DNA of 64,000 bases from Arthrobacter sp. V1I7. Its GTDB lineage: Bacteria > Actinomycetota > Actinomycetes > Actinomycetales > Micrococcaceae. Of the stretch, positions 53,398-63,907 are shown piece by piece; positions within the stretch are counted from its first letter, which is position 1, and every line of letters starts with the position of its first letter. The notes below the pieces were generated by a model. It was not told where the DNA came from and ran no database searches. It saw only the letters and a list, made by a program, of their open reading frames with translations. Position numbers and translations under genes: made by a program. The stretch lies in assembly GCF_030817015.1 (NCBI RefSeq), contig NZ_JAUSYS010000001.1, positions 3,720,001 through 3,784,000 on the forward strand. The letters are read 5' to 3'.

Positions 53398-53420
53398 CGC
53401 CAACTTCGGAGAAGTTGGCG
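53398..53420 (-). terminator. Hairpin between M23 gene and first riboswitch
   Basis: Perfect 10-bp stem CGCCAACTTC / GAAGTTGGCG with GGA loop, 83 nt past the M23 stop. It separates the two riboswitch-hydrolase units; no strong U-run. Confidence 0.6.
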
Positions 53421-53502
53421 TGGTTCAAACGTTACCGCAATAGGGATGCAATGTCACATTCAGATCACGGCGTGTCGCAATAATGTGAGAGTCATCACTC
53501 GG

Positions 53503-54324
53503 CTAGAGCCAGCCGGTGGGGTCGACGACGTCGCCGTTGACCATCACTTCAAAGTGCAGGTGGCAGCCCGTGGACGCGCCGGTAGTGCCACTCATCGCCA
53601 CAACGTCACCGCGGGAGACCTGCTGGCCAACGCGCACGCTGGATGAGGACAAGTGGTTGTACGTGGTCTCCAGGCCGTTGCCGTGGTCGATCACCACGCG
53701 GTTGCCGCCGCCGAAGGGGTGCCAGCCGGTGAACGTGACGCTGCCGCTGGCAGCGGCCAGGACTGCCGTTCCGCATTGCGCGGCGTAGTCCTGGCCCCGG
53801 TGGAACTCGCCGGAGCCGCCGGTGATGGGACTGACCCGGTAACCGAAAGGCGATGCTGTCACCATCTTGTCCATGGGCGCGCCGAGGCTCCCGGAGGAGG
53901 CGGCGCGGGTGATGCTTCCCGCTGACTGGGCGCTCAGCAGCTGCTTGAGTTTTCCGTCGGGGTCGCCCTTGGTGGTCACGGCGGTGCGGCTGAAGTCGAT
54001 CTTTGCGGCGGAAGCGGCGGTCACGTCAGGCTGCGAGGCGGCGGCGATCGCACTCGAGGCGCCTCCGTCGGTGGCCATGACCGGGCCGGTGGCGGGAACT
54101 GTAACCGTCAAGACCAGACCGGTAGCGGCCAGGGCGATGCCGGCCCGCTGCCCCACGCCACTGGCGGCGGCAAAGTCCGTTACCTGCCGGAACGGGCTCC
54201 GGCGGCCGCGGCGTTCATCGCGGTGCGCATCACGCGGGCGGTCCGTCAAAACGACGACGGCCGGGCGCGGCTCCGGAGCGGGGCCGGTCGCACGACGACG
54301 GCCCCGGGTGGTCTGGGTGGTCAA
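53503..54324 (-). CDS. M23 metallopeptidase (peptidoglycan hydrolase)
   Basis: 273 aa from TTG 54324, with GAGGAA 7 nt upstream. Basic cytoplasmic N-terminus, hydrophobic segment (RAGIALAATGLVLTVTVPAT, residues about 60-80), linker, then a LytM domain. Zinc ligands His and Asp in EFHRGQDYA, the second His pair in CHLHFEV, and the usual GNGLETTYNHLSS. Secreted or membrane-tethered endopeptidase cutting cross-bridges. Directly behind its own c-di-AMP riboswitch. Confidence 0.92.
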   Translation of the reverse strand: MTTQTTRGRRRATGPAPEPRPAVVVLTDRPRDAHRDERRGRRSPFRQVTDFAAASGVGQRAGIALAATGLVLTVTVPATGPVMATDGGASSAIAAASQPDVTAASAAKIDFSRTAVTTKGDPDGKLKQLLSAQSAGSITRAASSGSLGAPMDKMVTASPFGYRVSPITGGSGEFHRGQDYAAQCGTAVLAAASGSVTFTGWHPFGGGNRVVIDHGNGLETTYNHLSSSSVRVGQQVSRGDVVAMSGTTGASTGCHLHFEVMVNGDVVDPTGWL

Positions 54325-54344
54325 GAACGGTTCCTCTCTGGATA

Positions 54345-54559
54345 GCCTGCGGAGTTAGCTGTCGGATTCGGGTCAGAGAGATCAAAGACCCGGTCCGCCG
54401 TGAACAAGCATCCAGACACAGGGGAATTCAGAAGAGTCCCTCGGTGGAGTGTGCTTGCCGCTGACGGACTTCACCCCAAGGCTGTTCGGAAACAGCCGGA
54501 AGTGGTTCCCCCGCCTCTGCCAGAAGGTGATTCGGCGACTGATCCGCTGGCAGAGCTCG
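54345..54559 (-). ncRNA. ydaO/yuaA-type c-di-AMP riboswitch (upstream of M23 gene)
   Basis: Second copy of the same element: GGGGGAACC (54512-54504), GGGGTGAAGTCCGTCAGC (54477-54460) and CCGAATCCGACAGCTAAC (54370-54353) on the minus strand. A longer internal arm makes it about 215 nt. It ends about 20 nt before the M23 TTG, so it may control translation or termination right at the start. Upstream, TATAGT near 54608 on the minus strand is a possible -10. Confidence 0.9.
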
Positions 54560-54692
54560 GCTTCGGATCAGATAACGCTTTGGTATCGGTACTGGTCATT
54601 AACTATAGGCGATTAAGGCACCTAGTAATAATCCCGTTATCTTCCATGTGCACAACTCATGGGTGGTCCCACGAGCAACGAGTCACGGCTGG

Positions 54693-55394
54693 TTAACCGA
54701 CGGTAACAAAGACGTGGGCGGCGACCTCTGGGGGCAGTTCGAGGGCGCCCTCGATATCCGGCACCCGGACCGAAATGTACTCCCCGACGCGCTCCAGGGA
54801 CACGAGTGCACCGGGACGAATGCCGCCTTCGTCCAGCTGGACGAGCAGTTCGGGTTCCACCTGGATGGGCTCGGCGAGCCGGTTCACCGTAATCCGGGAA
54901 CCGGCGCCGTAGCCGGTCATCGCCTCGAGCAGGTTCACGACGCCGACGCCGACTGCGTACGGCTGGGACGGCAGGCCGCCGAGCTCCGCGAGCCCGGGGA
55001 TCGGGTTTCCGTAGGGAGAAACGGTCGGGTGGTTGAGCATCTCGAAGATCCGCCGCTCCACCCGCTCACTCATCACGTGCTCCCAGCGGCAGGCTTCCTC
55101 GTGGACGTAGGCCCAGTCGAGGCCGATGACGTCGGCCAGAAGCCGCTCGGCCAGGCGGTGCTTGCGCATGACCCCGATGGCCCGTTTCCGGCCCGTTTCG
55201 GTCAGTTCAAGGTGCCGGTCCCCGGAAACAACCACCAGGCCGTCCCGTTCCATCCGGCCGACGGTCTGCGAGACCGTGGGTCCGGAGTGGCGCAGCCGTT
55301 CGGCGATGCGGGCGCGGAGGGCGACAATGTTCTCTTCTTCAAGTTCCAGAATGGTCCGCAGATACATCTCGGTTGTATCGATCAGATCCGTCAT
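54693..55394 (-). CDS. DtxR/IdeR-family metal-dependent repressor
   Basis: 233 aa. N-terminal winged helix (DTTEMYLRTILELEEENIVA, GPTVSQTVGRMERDGLVVVS), metal-binding dimer domain (MRKHRLAERLLADVIGLDWA, with EEACRWEHVMSERVE carrying Cys/Glu/His ligands), and a C-terminal SH3-like FeoA domain (GALVSLERVGEYISVRVPDI). Cys in EEACRWEH fits the Fe-type (IdeR/DtxR) rather than the Mn-type (MntR). Likely the master iron regulator. ATG 55394. Confidence 0.93.
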   Translation of the reverse strand: MTDLIDTTEMYLRTILELEEENIVALRARIAERLRHSGPTVSQTVGRMERDGLVVVSGDRHLELTETGRKRAIGVMRKHRLAERLLADVIGLDWAYVHEEACRWEHVMSERVERRIFEMLNHPTVSPYGNPIPGLAELGGLPSQPYAVGVGVVNLLEAMTGYGAGSRITVNRLAEPIQVEPELLVQLDEGGIRPGALVSLERVGEYISVRVPDIEGALELPPEVAAHVFVTVG

Positions 55395-56837
<1,443 letters not shown>

Positions 56838-56879
56838 CTCAGCGCTCAACTCAATGCTTCAGCGTTCCAACTCAGCGCT

Positions 56880-58211
56880 TCAGCGTTCGACGGCGTCGTC
56901 CGGGTTTGACTCCCGGCCGACGCCGTCCGCGTCGGTACGGGCGCGCGGAGCGCCGGATTCGAGGCGGAAATGGTGCATCGCCGGGGCCCGGCGGTCGAAC
57001 CGGATCCTCAGCTGGCGGGCGCGGACGATCCAGACCAGGCCGATCACGGCGGCGAGGACGCCGGCTGCTGCCGCGACGCCCATCGACCAGCGGGGACCGG
57101 CGACGTTCGCCACCCAGCCCACCAGCGGGGCGCCGATCGGCGTGCCACCCATGAAGATCGCCATGTAAAGTGCCATCACCCGCCCCCGCATAACGGGGTC
57201 CGTCGTCGTCTGGACGTAGCCGTTGGCGCTCGTCATCATGGTGATCGCGAAGAGCCCCACCGGCACCAGCGCCACCCCGAACCAGAAATAGTCGGGGGCG
57301 AGCGCGGCGATGCCGGAGGCCACGCCGAACGCGCCGGCTGCCCCGAAAATGATCCGCAGCCTGGGCTTGCCCCGTCCGGCCGAGAGCAGCGCGCCGGCAA
57401 CCGAGCCGATCGCCATGATCGAATTCATCAGCCCGAAGGCGCTGGCATCGAGGCCGAACTCGGTGCCGACCATCGCCGCGATGAACAGCACGAAGTTCAG
57501 CCCCAGGGTCCCCACGATGAAGACCGCGACCAGCACCACGACGATGTCGGGGCGGAAGCGGACATAGCGCAGGCCCTCACGGATGCGGCCCTTGCCCGCT
57601 GCGGCCCGCGGCAGCTGGCGCAGCGAGGCGGCGGGAATCCTCCACAGGCTCAGCAGCAGCGCCACGAACGTGGCGGTGTTGATCAGGAAGACCCAGCCCG
57701 GGCCGACGGCGACCGTCAGGATGCCGGCCACAGCGGGTCCGATCATCCTGGCCACGTTGAAGGAGGCACTGTTGAGCGCCACCGCATTGGGCAGGTAGTC
57801 GTCCCGGACCAGCTCGGAGACGAAGGTCTGGCGCACGGGTGCGTCCAGGGCGGACACCACGCCGAGCAGCAGGGCAAAGCCATAGACGTGCATGAGCTGC
57901 GCGGTGCCGGAGAGCACGAGGATCCCGAGGCCCGCGCTCAGCAGGGCCATGGCGGACTGTGTGAGCACCAGCAGCTGTCTGCGGTTGAAGCGGTCGGCCA
58001 CCAGCCCGGCTACGGGCGCAAGGAAGAGTTGCGGGCCCAGCTGCAGCGCCATCGTGAGGCCCATGGCTCCGGCGTCGTGCTCGGTGAGATGGTCAAAGAC
58101 CAGCCAGTCCTGCGCCGTGCGCTGCATCCAGGTCCCGATGTTGGAGATCAGTGCCCCGATGAACCAGATCCGGTAGTTCAGGATGTGCAGGGACTTGAAG
58201 GTGGACGTCAT
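56880..58211 (-). CDS. MFS transporter, EntS-like
   Basis: 443 aa, 12 helices. N-terminus SLHILNYRIWFIGALISNIG with TWMQRTAQDWLVF and loop ADRFNRRQLLVLTQ are typical of the EntS/drug-efflux MFS subfamily (DUF894-like). C-terminal basic tail. Might export a siderophore given the nearby iron regulator, but no biosynthesis genes are present; drug or metabolite efflux equally possible. It is transcribed convergently with serC. Confidence 0.88.
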   Translation of the reverse strand: MTSTFKSLHILNYRIWFIGALISNIGTWMQRTAQDWLVFDHLTEHDAGAMGLTMALQLGPQLFLAPVAGLVADRFNRRQLLVLTQSAMALLSAGLGILVLSGTAQLMHVYGFALLLGVVSALDAPVRQTFVSELVRDDYLPNAVALNSASFNVARMIGPAVAGILTVAVGPGWVFLINTATFVALLLSLWRIPAASLRQLPRAAAGKGRIREGLRYVRFRPDIVVVLVAVFIVGTLGLNFVLFIAAMVGTEFGLDASAFGLMNSIMAIGSVAGALLSAGRGKPRLRIIFGAAGAFGVASGIAALAPDYFWFGVALVPVGLFAITMMTSANGYVQTTTDPVMRGRVMALYMAIFMGGTPIGAPLVGWVANVAGPRWSMGVAAAAGVLAAVIGLVWIVRARQLRIRFDRRAPAMHHFRLESGAPRARTDADGVGRESNPDDAVER

Positions 58212-58252
58212 GCCCGGCCCTCACCCCGCGTTCTCCCGAAGCGTTCCAACCC

Positions 58253-58906
58253 CTAGTCAGCCTCTTCGGCCGGCCGCACCGGCTCGGCATCGCGGTCGGT
58301 ATTACCCTCGTCGTCGTCGTACTCTTCGTCGTCGTCATACTCGTCGGCGGCATCGCCGACGACTGCGGCGTCGTCGACAACAGCGGCCTCGTCGTCGTCC
58401 GGGGCGCTGGCGTGCGGCTCCGCAGCCGCGGCCGCGGCCGAAGGCTCAGCGGATTCCTCGTCCTGGGCGTCTTCCGGGCGGACCCGCTCGGCCCAGGGGA
58501 CCCACTCGGGCGCCAGGATCGAACCTTCGGAGGGCAGCAGGCCCAGCTCGTCGACCGTGACCACCTTGGACCGTGAATTGCGCGTCAGCACGGCGTACCA
58601 CTGCCAGCCACCGTAGCCGGCCAGCTTCGATTCAAAGAGGTGCGTGACCAGGCGGTCGCCCTCGGTGCGGGCGCCCAGGTGCCGGCCGATCTGCTCGGCA
58701 GGGGCAATGCCTTCCACTGCGGCGCGGGCGACGTCGACGGCGGCGGCGAGGACGGCGTCGGGCTTGCCCGTGCGCCAGACCGGAACGCCGGTGCGCGGCT
58801 TGGACGCGGATCCCGGTGCTTTGGATCCCGGTGCTTTGGATCCGGCTGTGCTTGATCCGGCTGCGCCGGGGGCATTCTGTGCGTTCTGCTCACGTTCCAC
58901 TGACAT
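58253..58906 (-). CDS. DUF3027-type protein
   Basis: 217 aa. Residues 1-40 contain short GSKAPGSKAPGS repeats (with matching DNA repeats at about 58805-58850). Residues about 45-140 form the conserved part (AAAVDVARAAVEGIAPAEQI, HLFESKLAGYGGWQWYAVLT, LLPSEGSILAPEWVPWAERV), which matches DUF3027 of Actinobacteria. The C-terminal 75 residues are very acidic (DEYDDDEEYDDDEG). Unknown function; DUF3027 genes commonly lie beside the cold-shock gene, as here (8-nt gap). Confidence 0.82.
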   Translation of the reverse strand: MSVEREQNAQNAPGAAGSSTAGSKAPGSKAPGSASKPRTGVPVWRTGKPDAVLAAAVDVARAAVEGIAPAEQIGRHLGARTEGDRLVTHLFESKLAGYGGWQWYAVLTRNSRSKVVTVDELGLLPSEGSILAPEWVPWAERVRPEDAQDEESAEPSAAAAAAEPHASAPDDDEAAVVDDAAVVGDAADEYDDDEEYDDDEGNTDRDAEPVRPAEEAD

Positions 58907-58914
58907 CAGGAGCC

Positions 58915-59298
58915 TTACGCGTCCAGCTCGTCGGCGACTTTACGGAGGGCGGCCGCGATCGCCTTGGCCTTGTTGCCTTCCGGGTACTTGCCCGCGGAGA
59001 GCGTGCCGGAGAGGTTGTCCAGTACCGTGACCAGGTCCTGGACCAGCGGGGCGAGGTCCTTGGCGCTGGGGCGCTTGGCCTTGGCGATGGACGGCGTTTT
59101 GTCCAGCACCCGCAGGCCCAGTGCCTGTGCACCCTTGCGGCCGTCTGCCACGCCGAACTCCACCCGGGTCCCGGCCTTGAGTTCCGTTACACCCTCGGGC
59201 AGTGCCGATTTAGGCAGGAAGACCTCCTGGCCGTCCTCCGCAGCGAGGAATCCGAAGCCCTTTTCCTTGTCATACCACTTGACCTTGCCGGTAGGCAC
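58915..59298 (-). CDS. Cold-shock-domain protein with C-terminal extension
   Basis: 127 aa from GTG 59298 (GAAGAAGG 8 nt upstream; the frame opens at 59370). Residues 1-65 are a cold-shock domain with RNA-binding motifs GKVKWYDKEKGFGFL (RNP1-like) and EVFLPKSAL. The 60-residue C-terminal helical extension (DLAPLVQDLVTVLDNLSGTL, AKAIAAALRKVADELDA) is typical of the longer actinobacterial type. Probable RNA chaperone. Co-directional with the DUF3027-type gene. Confidence 0.9.
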   Translation of the reverse strand: MPTGKVKWYDKEKGFGFLAAEDGQEVFLPKSALPEGVTELKAGTRVEFGVADGRKGAQALGLRVLDKTPSIAKAKRPSAKDLAPLVQDLVTVLDNLSGTLSAGKYPEGNKAKAIAAALRKVADELDA

Positions 59299-59463
59299 GT
59301 AATCAACCTTCTTCGTTCCGCTGGTGACACGGCCGACGGCCACCGCATCCGCATTGAGATGCGGGTTCAAGGGATGACTGCCCGGACCGTGTTGGTCTGT
59401 TCCTTCAAGGTTATCCTGCCACGCCCACTATGACAGTGTGAGGCACGGAGGAAGCGGGACTGT

Positions 59464-59469
59464 TAGCGT
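59464..59469 (+). promoter_or_regulatory. -10 element of a leaderless gene
   Basis: TAGCGT, 7 nt before ATG 59477, no Shine-Dalgarno. Confidence 0.5.
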
Positions 59470-59476
59470 TGGCCAC

Positions 59477-59710
59477 ATGACACCATTGCGCTTCCGGCGG
59501 CCCCTGCAGATCATTGCGGCAGCGGTCGCCGTTTTGTCACTGCTGGCGGTAGGAGCAGTGATGGCCTTGGCGTTCGGCAATCTGGTTGCCCCGGCCTGGA
59601 TCACCTCCACGGCGCTCTACGGGTTGCCCTTTGCCTTCCTGCTGATGCTGGTGCTGGTGGTCGACGGCGTTGCGGCCCGCCGCCGGACGCGAGAGCCGGG
59701 TGAAAGGTAA
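59477..59710 (+). CDS. Small two-helix membrane protein
   Basis: 77 aa. Two hydrophobic helices (LQIIAAAVAVLSLLAVGAVM; ALYGLPFAFLLMLVLVVDGV) between basic ends (MTPLRFRRP, AARRRTREPGER). Leaderless by spacing. It precedes the helicase-associated gene, whose -10 (TAACGT) contains this gene's TAA stop. No family recognised. Confidence 0.75.
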   Translation: MTPLRFRRPLQIIAAAVAVLSLLAVGAVMALAFGNLVAPAWITSTALYGLPFAFLLMLVLVVDGVAARRRTREPGER

Positions 59711-59713
59711 CGT
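59708..59713 (+). promoter_or_regulatory. -10 element overlapping the previous stop codon
   Basis: TAACGT, then TGGACTG, then ATG 59721. It is near-identical in layout to the element at 59464 (TANCGTTGG motif), so both genes are likely leaderless and coregulated. Confidence 0.5.
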
Positions 59714-59720
59714 TGGACTG

Positions 59721-62208
59721 ATGTCCCTTATTCGCGCGCTCAGCAAGGAACTGGAGGCACGCAGCGACGACTCGCTGCGGGCCTTGTTCTCCGCGCGGCC
59801 GGACCTCATCTCGCCCGGCGTTCCGGACTTCGCAGCCCTCGCCGCCCGTGCGAGCGGCCGGGTAAGCGTGCAACGTGCCTTGGAGCGGCTCAACCGCCCC
59901 GAAATGCAGGTGCTGGAAACGCTGCACCTGTGCACCAACACGGACACCGGACACAGCGCCTCATCAGCGATGCTGAAGAAGCTGATCAACGGCGCTTCGC
60001 TGACCTCGATCGACCGCTTGCTGCACTCCTTGCAGGAACTGGCGCTGGTGCACCGGGCCGAGCCACCGCATGGGATCGCTCCGGCACCCGCGCGGCAGCG
60101 GTACTACCTTCCGGTGGGCAGCCTCAAGGACGTCATCGGCATCTACCCCGCCGGTCTGGGACGCAGCTACACCGAGCTGGTCCGGCTGCAGCCTGCGTTT
60201 GCGCAACGCGTGGTCCAGCTCGTAGGGGAACTGCACCGCAGCGGCGCGGCCGTCGCCCCCGCCACGACGCCGATGGAGGCAGCCCTGTCGCTGCAGCACT
60301 GGACGGCCTCGCCCGCGTCGCTCCAGGAAATCCTCGCCGACGCCCCGGAACGCACCACCGCGCTGCTCGCCCGGTTCGGGAACTGGGCCATGGGGGCCGT
60401 CCCCCAAGCGCAGCGCCGCGCTTCCGTGATCCACGAAAGCTCCGACCTCGGTCCGGTGGACTGGCTGCTGGCCCGCGGCCTGCTGGTGCCGCTGGACGCC
60501 GCGCATGTCGAGCTACCCCACAGCGTCGGCGTCTCGCTGCGCGGTGGCTTCGTCATTGAGAACTTCGCGTTGACTCCCCCGGTACCCCGGCTGGGTTCCA
60601 CGAGTGCTGCACTTCGGCGCAACGCCGCCCTGGGTGCGATCGCCGAAACCCTGCGGCTCGTCGGCGAGCTGCTCCACCTCGTCCGTGAACAGCCGCTGCT
60701 CACGCTGCGCAGCGGCGGCGTCGGGGTGCGCGAGATGAAGCGGCTGGCCGATTCGCTGCGGATCGAACTGCACGAGGCCGGCGTCCTCGCCGAGCTCTGC
60801 GCCCTCGCCGGCCTGCTGCGCCTCGACGTCGACAGTTCCGCCTGGGTCCAGCCCCCGCAACTGGAGTGGCTCACGCTGCCGCGCCAGGAGCAGTGGCTCT
60901 GGCTGGTCAACGCCTGGCTCGCGAGCGAGCGTGCCCCGTCTCTTGTGGGCCAGCCCGTCAACGGCGGAGGCCCCGGGCCGTCCGCGCACCGGGGACCGGC
61001 AGGCACCACCATCAACGCGCTCTCGGCAGAGGCGCAGCGGCCGGACGCCCCCGTGGTCCGCAAACGGATCCTGGAAATCCTCAATGAACTCACCCGGGAA
61101 GCCTCGGCACTGGACGGGCAGGCACCCGTGCTCGACGCCGCCGCCGTGCTGGAACGGGCAGACTGGTCACAGCCCCGGATGGCCCGGCGCTTCAGCTCGC
61201 TGATCCGTGGTGTCCTGGCGGAAGCCGAAATGCTGGGGCTTATCGGCTCCGGCGCCCTAAGTCAGATCGGCGCCGCGATCGCAGCCGGGCAGCCCGACGA
61301 GGCACTCGGGACCCTGGGCGAACACCTGCCCGCCGCGCTGAACCATGTCCTGCTGCAGGCGGACCTGACCGCTGTGGCCCCGGGCTACCTCGCCCCGGAA
61401 CTGAGCGAGAAGCTCCTGACCATGGCCGATGCCGAGGGCCAGGGACCGGCCACCATCTACCGGTTCTCCGTCTCGTCGGTCCGCCGGGCGCTCGACGCCG
61501 GACAGGACGCCCAGACCCTGTTGGACTTCCTGCGCCAGCACTCCGCCACTGCCATCCCGCAGCCGCTCAGCTACCTGATCGAAGACACCGCTGCCCGGCA
61601 TGCCAGGCTCCGCGTCGGCGCCGCGGCCAGCTTCATCCAGAGCGACGACGAAACTGCGCTGCTGGAACTGCTCCACGCCTCCGCGGCGTCCGGGCTGGGC
61701 CTGGCCCGCATCGCCCCCACCGTACTCATCTCCTCCGCCCCGCCACGGGAAACCGCCCAGCTGCTCCGGAACCTGGGCCTGTCACCGGCCGTCGAGGACG
61801 AGTCCGCGCTCGTCCGGCTGCGCCGCAGCAGCACCGCCGTGCCCGGCAGCGCGCGGCCGGTGTACACCGCGCCGCGGACCGCCCCGCCGGAAGCCGACGT
61901 CGACGCGCAGCTGGCGGTGCTGCGCGGCGGGCGCCCGGCAGCCGACGGTCCGGGCGGGCACCCCGCGCAGGGCAGCGAAGAGGCCACACCAGCTGGGGCT
62001 GGAGACATTGCTCAAGGCGATCAGGCTCAAACAGCGGGTGGTGATGAACGTCGTGGACAGCATGGGGAATGCCGTCCGCGAAACGGTTGTTCCGGTAGCT
62101 GTGAACGGTGGACGGGTGCGGGTCTTCGATCCGGAAAAGGAAACCGAACGCGTCCTGTCCATCCACCGGATTATTGATGTAGAAGCCGCTGAGGAATTGC
62201 TCCAGTGA
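59721..62208 (+). pseudogene. Helicase-associated protein upstream of XPB, interrupted by a one-base frameshift
   Basis: About 828 aa if restored. Conserved frame from MSLIRALSKELEARSDDSLR through helicase C-terminal-like (Helicase_C_3/WYL-like) segments to about residue 755 (GGHPAQGSEEAT). Then the frame continues nonsensically to 62177, while the expected end (LGLETLLKAIRLKQRVVMNV, continuing VDSMGNAVRETVVPVAVNGG to EAAEELLQ) lies one frame over. Length is 3n+1; one extra C in GCCACACCAGCTGG (about 61989) explains it. The end of the true frame overlaps the XPB GTG, so the pair is an operon. In archaea XPB works with the Bax1 nuclease; this protein sits in the same position in Actinobacteria. 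Confidence 0.85.
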
Positions 62209-63851
62209 ATGACGGACCCCTGATCGTCCAGAGTGACAAGACCATCCTGCTCGAAGTCGACCACGAACTGGCCACCGAAGCGCGCCACGCCATCGCCGCC
62301 TTTGCCGAGCTGGAGCGCGCCCCGGAGCACGTGCACAGTTACCGGCTGACGCCGCTGGGCCTCTGGAATGCCCGGGCCGCCGGTCTCGACGCCGAAAAGG
62401 TTCTGGACACGCTGCTGAAATACTCCCGGTTCCCGGTGCCGCACTCGCTGCTGATCGACGTGGAAGAGACCATGTCCCGTTACGGCCGGCTGCGGCTCGA
62501 AAAGGATCCGCAGCACGGCCTGGTGATGCGCACCTCCGACTATCCGGTGTTGGAGGAGGTCAGCCGCGCCAGGAAGATCGCTCCCTTGCTGGGTCCGCGG
62601 ATCGACGGTGAGACCGTGGTAGTGCATTCCTCCCAGCGCGGGCAGCTCAAGCAGCTGCTGCTCAAGCTCGGTTGGCCCGCCGAGGACCTGGCGGGCTACG
62701 TCGACGGGACGCCCCATCCGATCATGCTGGACGAGTCCGGCTGGAAGCTCCGCCCCTACCAGCAGCTGGCGATGGAAAACTTCTGGGCCGGCGGCAGCGG
62801 CGTCGTCGTGCTCCCCTGCGGAGCCGGCAAGACGCTGGTAGGCGCCGCGGCGATGGCCACGAGCTCCACCACTACCCTGATCCTGGTGACCAACACGGTG
62901 TCCGCGCGTCAGTGGAAGGATGAGCTGCTCAAGCGGACCTCGTTGACCGAAGAAGAGATCGGCGAATATTCGGGCTCCGTCAAGGAGGTCCGTCCGGTCA
63001 CAATCGCCACGTACCAGGTCTTGACCACGAAGCGGGGCGGGTTGTATCCCCATCTGGAGCTCGTGGACGGCAATGACTGGGGACTCATTATCTACGACGA
63101 GGTCCATCTGCTGCCCGCCCCGATTTTCCGGATGACGGCCGACCTGCAGGCGCGCCGCCGGCTGGGCCTCACCGCCACCCTGGTCCGCGAGGACGGGCGT
63201 GAGGGCGAGGTCTTCAGCCTGATCGGGCCCAAGCGCTATGACGCGCCGTGGAAGGACATCGAGGCGCAGGGGTACATTGCACCGGCGGACTGCGTGGAGG
63301 TCCGGATCGACTTGCCGCGTGACGAGCGCGTCGCCTACGCCATGGCCGAGGATGCGGACAAGTACCGGCTGTGCTCCACCTCGGAGTCCAAAACCCTCGT
63401 GGTGGAGCAGCTCGTCGCCGAGCACGCCGGTGAGCAGCTCCTCGTGATCGGGCAGTACATCGACCAGCTGGACGAGATCGGCGAGCGCCTGAAGGCGCCT
63501 GTGATCAAGGGCGAGACCTCCGTGAAGGAGCGCCAGAAGCTCTTCAACGCTTTCAGAGCCGGCGAGGTCCAGACCCTGGTGGTGTCCAAGGTTGCCAATT
63601 TCTCGATCGACCTGCCCGAGGCCTCGGTGGCAATCCAGGTCTCCGGGTCCTTCGGCTCCCGCCAGGAGGAAGCCCAGCGGCTCGGGCGGCTGCTGCGGCC
63701 GAAGAAGGACGGCCGCGCCGCCCGCTTTTACTCGCTCGTGGCCCGCGACACCCTGGACCAGGATTTCGCCGCCAAGCGCCAGCGCTTCCTCGCCGAGCAG
63801 GGCTACGCGTACCGGATCATGGACGCCAAGGACGTGGGCGCCGCAGGCTAG
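62205..63851 (+). CDS. DNA repair helicase XPB
   Basis: 548 aa superfamily 2 helicase. N-terminal damage-recognition-like part, then Walker A VLPCGAGKTLVGAAAM, DEVH box (YDEVHLLPAPIFRMTADLQA), RED loop-like TLVREDGREGEVF, motif VI GSFGSRQEEAQRLGRLLRPK. Bacterial XPB, typical of Actinobacteria, unwinds DNA in a 3'-5' direction for repair. GTG start overlaps the stop of the helicase-associated gene (GTGA), so the frameshift there may reduce coupling. Confidence 0.94.
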   Translation: MNDGPLIVQSDKTILLEVDHELATEARHAIAAFAELERAPEHVHSYRLTPLGLWNARAAGLDAEKVLDTLLKYSRFPVPHSLLIDVEETMSRYGRLRLEKDPQHGLVMRTSDYPVLEEVSRARKIAPLLGPRIDGETVVVHSSQRGQLKQLLLKLGWPAEDLAGYVDGTPHPIMLDESGWKLRPYQQLAMENFWAGGSGVVVLPCGAGKTLVGAAAMATSSTTTLILVTNTVSARQWKDELLKRTSLTEEEIGEYSGSVKEVRPVTIATYQVLTTKRGGLYPHLELVDGNDWGLIIYDEVHLLPAPIFRMTADLQARRRLGLTATLVREDGREGEVFSLIGPKRYDAPWKDIEAQGYIAPADCVEVRIDLPRDERVAYAMAEDADKYRLCSTSESKTLVVEQLVAEHAGEQLLVIGQYIDQLDEIGERLKAPVIKGETSVKERQKLFNAFRAGEVQTLVVSKVANFSIDLPEASVAIQVSGSFGSRQEEAQRLGRLLRPKKDGRAARFYSLVARDTLDQDFAAKRQRFLAEQGYAYRIMDAKDVGAAG

Positions 63852-63886
63852 CTCGCCCAGAAAACGCACATCCGCCATTCAGAAAA

Positions 63887-63903
63887 CTCCCAGAGTCTGG
63901 GAG
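63887..63903. promoter_or_regulatory. Palindrome before the response regulator gene
   Basis: CTCCCAGA-G-TCTGGGAG, perfect 8-bp arms, ending 4 nt before ATG 63908. Position fits an autoregulatory operator or a ribosome-site-masking hairpin (it contains the GGGAG Shine-Dalgarno-like sequence). Confidence 0.45.
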
Positions 63904-63907
63904 CATC

